NCBI GenBank assembly: GCA_023423695.1
Contig: JAFAFA010000099.1
Coordinates: forward strand, 26,847 to 90,846
Length of the DNA: 64,000 nt
Source of the DNA: Pseudomonadota bacterium
GTDB taxonomy: Bacteria > Pseudomonadota > Alphaproteobacteria > Azospirillales > Azospirillaceae
Direction: 5' to 3'
Below the pieces are notes generated by a model. That model was not told the origin of the DNA. It made no database searches and was given only the letters and a program-made list of their open reading frames with translations. This document shows positions 61,309 through 64,000 of the stretch, piece after piece (positions within the stretch are counted from its first letter, which is position 1; every line of letters begins with the position of its first letter). Made by a program: the position numbers and the translations under genes.

Positions 61309-63978
61309 ATGATGACCATGACCGTCACGACCCTTTCCGACCTGAATGCCATGATCGCCCGCGTGAAGGCGGCGCAAGCGCGCTTTGCCGAGTATCCGCA
61401 GGAGAAGGTCGACCTGATCTTCCGCAGCGCCGCTCTGGCCGCCGCCGACGCCCGCATCCCGCTCGCCAAGATGGCGGTGGCGGAGACCGGCATGGGCGTG
61501 ATGGAGGACAAGGTCATCAAGAACCACTTCGCCGCCGAGTACATCTACAACAAGTACAAGGACGACAAGACCTGCGGCGTGCTGTCGGAGGACGATGACG
61601 CCGGCATCCTCACCATCGCCGAGCCGGTCGGCCTGATCTGCGGCATCGTCCCCACCACCAACCCGACCTCCACCGCCATCTTCAAGGCGCTGATCGCGCT
61701 GAAGACCCGCAACGGCCTCGTCCTCTCCCCCCATCCCCGCGCCCGCAAATCGACCTGCGAAGCCGCCCGCCTGGTGCTCGCCGCCGCGGTCGAGGCCGGC
61801 GCCCCCGACGACATCATCGGCTGGATCGACGAGCCCTCGCTGGAGCTCTCCAACGCCGTCATGCACCACCCCGACATCAACCTGATCCTCGCCACCGGCG
61901 GGCCGGGCATGGTCAAGGCAGCCTATTCCTCCGGCAAGCCCGCCATCGGCGTCGGCGCCGGCAACACCCCGGCCGTCATCGACGAGTTCGCCGACATCAA
62001 GCGCGCGGTCGCCTCCATCCTGATGTCCAAGACCTTCGACAACGGCGTGGTCTGTGCGTCCGAACAGTCGGCGGTGGTGGTCGATGCCGTCTATGACGCC
62101 GTGCGCGACCGCTTCGCCCATCATGGCGGCTACATCCTGTCGGCCCGCGAGGCCGACGCCGTGCGCAAGGTCCTGCTGACCGACGGCCACCTGAACGCCG
62201 ACATCGTCGGCCAGCCCGCCCACGCCATCGCCGCCATGGCCGGCCTCAACGTGCCGGTCGCCACCAAGGTGCTGATCGCCGAAGTCACGGACGTCGACGA
62301 GGCCGAGCCCTTCGCCCACGAGAAGCTCTCGCCCACCCTGGCGCTCTACCGCGCCAAGGACTTCCTTGAGGCTTGCGACAAGGCCGCCGCCCTGGTGGCG
62401 CTCGGCGGCATCGGCCACACCTCGGCGCTCTACACCGACCAGGACCAGCAGGCCGACCGCATCCGCCATTTCGGCGACAAGATGAAGACCGCCCGCATCC
62501 TGATCAACACGCCGTCGTCCCATGGCGGCATCGGCGACCTCTACAACTTCCGCCTCGCGCCGTCGCTGACGCTGGGCTGCGGGTCCTGGGGCGGCAACTC
62601 GATCTCCGAGAATGTCGGGCCGCAGCACCTGATCAACAAGAAGACGGTGGCGAAGCGGGCCGAGAACATGCTGTGGCACAAGCTGCCCAAGTCGATCTAT
62701 TTCCGCCGCGGCTGCCTGCCCTTCGCGCTGGAGGAACTGCGCGGCAAGAAGCGCTGCCTGATCGTCACCGACCGCTTCCTGTTCGAGAACGGCCATGTCG
62801 CCGACAGCGTCCGCGTACTGAAGTCGCTGGGTCTTGAGGTCGAAACCTTCTTCGAGGTCAGTGCCGACCCGACGCTGGCGGTGGTGCGCAAGGGCGTCGC
62901 TCTGGCGAACGCTTTCCAGCCCGACGTAATCCTGGCGCTGGGCGGCGGCTCGCCGATGGACGCGGCCAAGATCATCTGGGTGATGTACGAGGCGCCGGAG
63001 GTTGCCTTCGAAGATCTGGCGCTGCGCTTCATGGACATCCGCAAGCGCATCTACACCTTCCCCAAGCTGGGCGTGAAGGCGCAGCTGGTGGCGGTGCCGA
63101 CCACGTCGGGCACCGGATCGGAGGTGACGCCCTTCGCGGTGGTGACCGACGAGCGCACGGGCACGAAGTACCCAATCGCCGACTATGAGCTGACGCCGAC
63201 GCTGGCGATCATCGACGCCAATCTGGTGATGGACATGCCCAAGGGTCTGACCGCGGCGGGCGGCATCGACGCGGTGACCCACGCGCTGGAGGCCTATGTC
63301 TCGGTGGTGGCGAACGAGTACACCGACGGGCAGGCGCTGCAGGCGTTGAAGCTGTTGAAGGAGAACCTGCCGTCTGCCTACCGCAACGGGTCGAAGGACC
63401 CGAAGGCGCGGGAGCTGGTTCACAACGCCGCCACGCTGGCCGGCATCGCCTTTGCCAACGCCTTCCTGGGCGTGTGCCATTCGATGGCGCACAAGCTGGG
63501 GGCGGAGTTCCACATTCCGCACGGCATCGCCAACGCCCTGCTGATCGCCAACGTGATCCGCTACAACGCGGCGGACATCCCGACCAAGCAGACGGCGTTC
63601 AGCCAGTATGACCGGCCGAAGGGGGTTGCGCGCTATGCGCAGATCGCCCGGCATCTGGAACTGGGCGGCAGCCGCGACCATGAGCGGGTGGAAAAGCTGA
63701 TCGGCTGGGTCGAGGAGCTGAAGCAGGCCTTGGAGATCCCGGCCTCGATCCAGGCGGCGGGGGTGCCGGAGGCGGCGTTCCTGGCGCGGGTCGATGCGAT
63801 TGCCGAAGCCGCCTTCGACGACCAGTGCACCGGCGCCAACCCGCGCTATCCGCTGGTCGCCGAGATCAGGCAGCTGCTCCTCGACAGCTACTACGGCCGC
63901 GCCTATGCCGAGCCGGAGAGCGACCGCAGCCCGGCGGCGCTGAGTGTGGTCGGCCAGACGAAGACGGCCGCCGAGTAA
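61309..63978 (+). CDS. adhE: Bifunctional acetaldehyde-CoA/alcohol dehydrogenase AdhE
   Basis: AdhE turns acetyl-CoA into ethanol through acetaldehyde, regenerating NAD+ in low oxygen. The 889-aa protein has the N-terminal aldehyde dehydrogenase half (Cys in FDNGVVCASEQSAVVV; GVGAGNTPAVID) and the C-terminal iron alcohol dehydrogenase half (GGGSPMDAAKIIWVMYE; GGIDAVTHALEAYVSVVANE; HSMAHKLGAEFHIPHGIANA with the iron-binding His residues). The whole gene is present and ends 22 bp before the window edge. Start ATG 61309, 61312 or 61318 cannot be told apart by ribosome binding site. Position after fixK suggests microaerobic induction. Confidence 0.95.
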   Translation: MMTMTVTTLSDLNAMIARVKAAQARFAEYPQEKVDLIFRSAALAAADARIPLAKMAVAETGMGVMEDKVIKNHFAAEYIYNKYKDDKTCGVLSEDDDAGILTIAEPVGLICGIVPTTNPTSTAIFKALIALKTRNGLVLSPHPRARKSTCEAARLVLAAAVEAGAPDDIIGWIDEPSLELSNAVMHHPDINLILATGGPGMVKAAYSSGKPAIGVGAGNTPAVIDEFADIKRAVASILMSKTFDNGVVCASEQSAVVVDAVYDAVRDRFAHHGGYILSAREADAVRKVLLTDGHLNADIVGQPAHAIAAMAGLNVPVATKVLIAEVTDVDEAEPFAHEKLSPTLALYRAKDFLEACDKAAALVALGGIGHTSALYTDQDQQADRIRHFGDKMKTARILINTPSSHGGIGDLYNFRLAPSLTLGCGSWGGNSISENVGPQHLINKKTVAKRAENMLWHKLPKSIYFRRGCLPFALEELRGKKRCLIVTDRFLFENGHVADSVRVLKSLGLEVETFFEVSADPTLAVVRKGVALANAFQPDVILALGGGSPMDAAKIIWVMYEAPEVAFEDLALRFMDIRKRIYTFPKLGVKAQLVAVPTTSGTGSEVTPFAVVTDERTGTKYPIADYELTPTLAIIDANLVMDMPKGLTAAGGIDAVTHALEAYVSVVANEYTDGQALQALKLLKENLPSAYRNGSKDPKARELVHNAATLAGIAFANAFLGVCHSMAHKLGAEFHIPHGIANALLIANVIRYNAADIPTKQTAFSQYDRPKGVARYAQIARHLELGGSRDHERVEKLIGWVEELKQALEIPASIQAAGVPEAAFLARVDAIAEAAFDDQCTGANPRYPLVAEIRQLLLDSYYGRAYAEPESDRSPAALSVVGQTKTAAE

Positions 63979-64000
63979 ACCGCAAGCGCAATCCTGCGTG

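Noticed and set aside
61156..63681. An 841-codon minus-strand frame opposite adhE
   Set aside because: It is Arg/Gly/His-rich shadow sequence; adhE is complete and unmistakable on the plus strand.

Overview
The window is a high-GC alphaproteobacterial sequence that looks like an Azospirillum-type plasmid or chromid. Grounds for this are the codon use, an iteron/RepA replication module, a FixLJ-FixK cascade, a Dnr/NnrR-type nitric-oxide regulon, a LacI-controlled xylose operon and a dense load of IS5, IS630 and IS701 elements. The genus is inferred from gene content; nothing in the window names it.

The window has two contrasting halves. Positions 1 to about 29.57 kb are an eroded accessory region. 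It opens with the end of a type I-C CRISPR-Cas operon: the cas8c 3' end, then cas7c with a one-base frameshift. An IS5 insertion sits where cas4-cas1-cas2 would be expected. Further on come nested and broken IS elements, a TRIC-type channel gene, a frameshifted M20 amidohydrolase, an Old Yellow Enzyme gene, and two PhyH dioxygenases downstream of a GntR regulator with a 14-bp inverted-repeat operator. An unknown SH3-domain gene is cut twice by IS630 elements and rebuilds in frame when both are removed. After that lie an RTX/beta-propeller exoprotein, a duplicated ~250-bp module carrying a small ORF, an intact higBA toxin-antitoxin pair, several orphan antitoxins with toxin remnants, and many small hypothetical genes. 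At least ten reading frames here carry frameshifts, nonsense changes or truncations.

The boundary near 29.57 kb is a truncated hemerythrin gene abutting four direct copies of a 12-bp repeat (TTTATGGTTCCA). A near copy lies in inverted orientation at 33.6 kb.

Positions 29.6 to 64 kb are intact and orderly. At 29.5-36 kb is a probable nitrosative-stress cluster (hemerythrin, DUF2249, DUF1858, a Crp/Fnr regulator, NnrS). Three of its promoters carry close matches to TTGCG-N4-CGCAA, and nnrS has a related box. At 36-41.6 kb are a glutathionyl-hydroquinone reductase, a YceI/membrane-protein pair divergent from a LysR gene, and a lone SF2 helicase. At 41.9-49.1 kb is the operon lacI-xylB-xylA-xylF-xylH-xylG. 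At 49-52.6 kb are a TAXI substrate-binding protein, a Pro/Ala-rich Sel1-like protein and a hexapeptide acetyltransferase. At 52.7-56.2 kb is the replication module: repA, an iteron array (oriV) and two downstream replication-associated genes. A UvsE-type endonuclease follows. At 57.4-61.1 kb are fixL (with two PAS domains that both look haem-competent), fixJ, a single-domain receiver and fixK, with FixJ-box-like palindromes upstream of fixK. The window ends with adhE.

As a functional picture, the right half links low-oxygen and NO sensing to fermentation, detoxification and xylose use on a self-replicating replicon. The left half is a graveyard of mobile DNA and defence genes.
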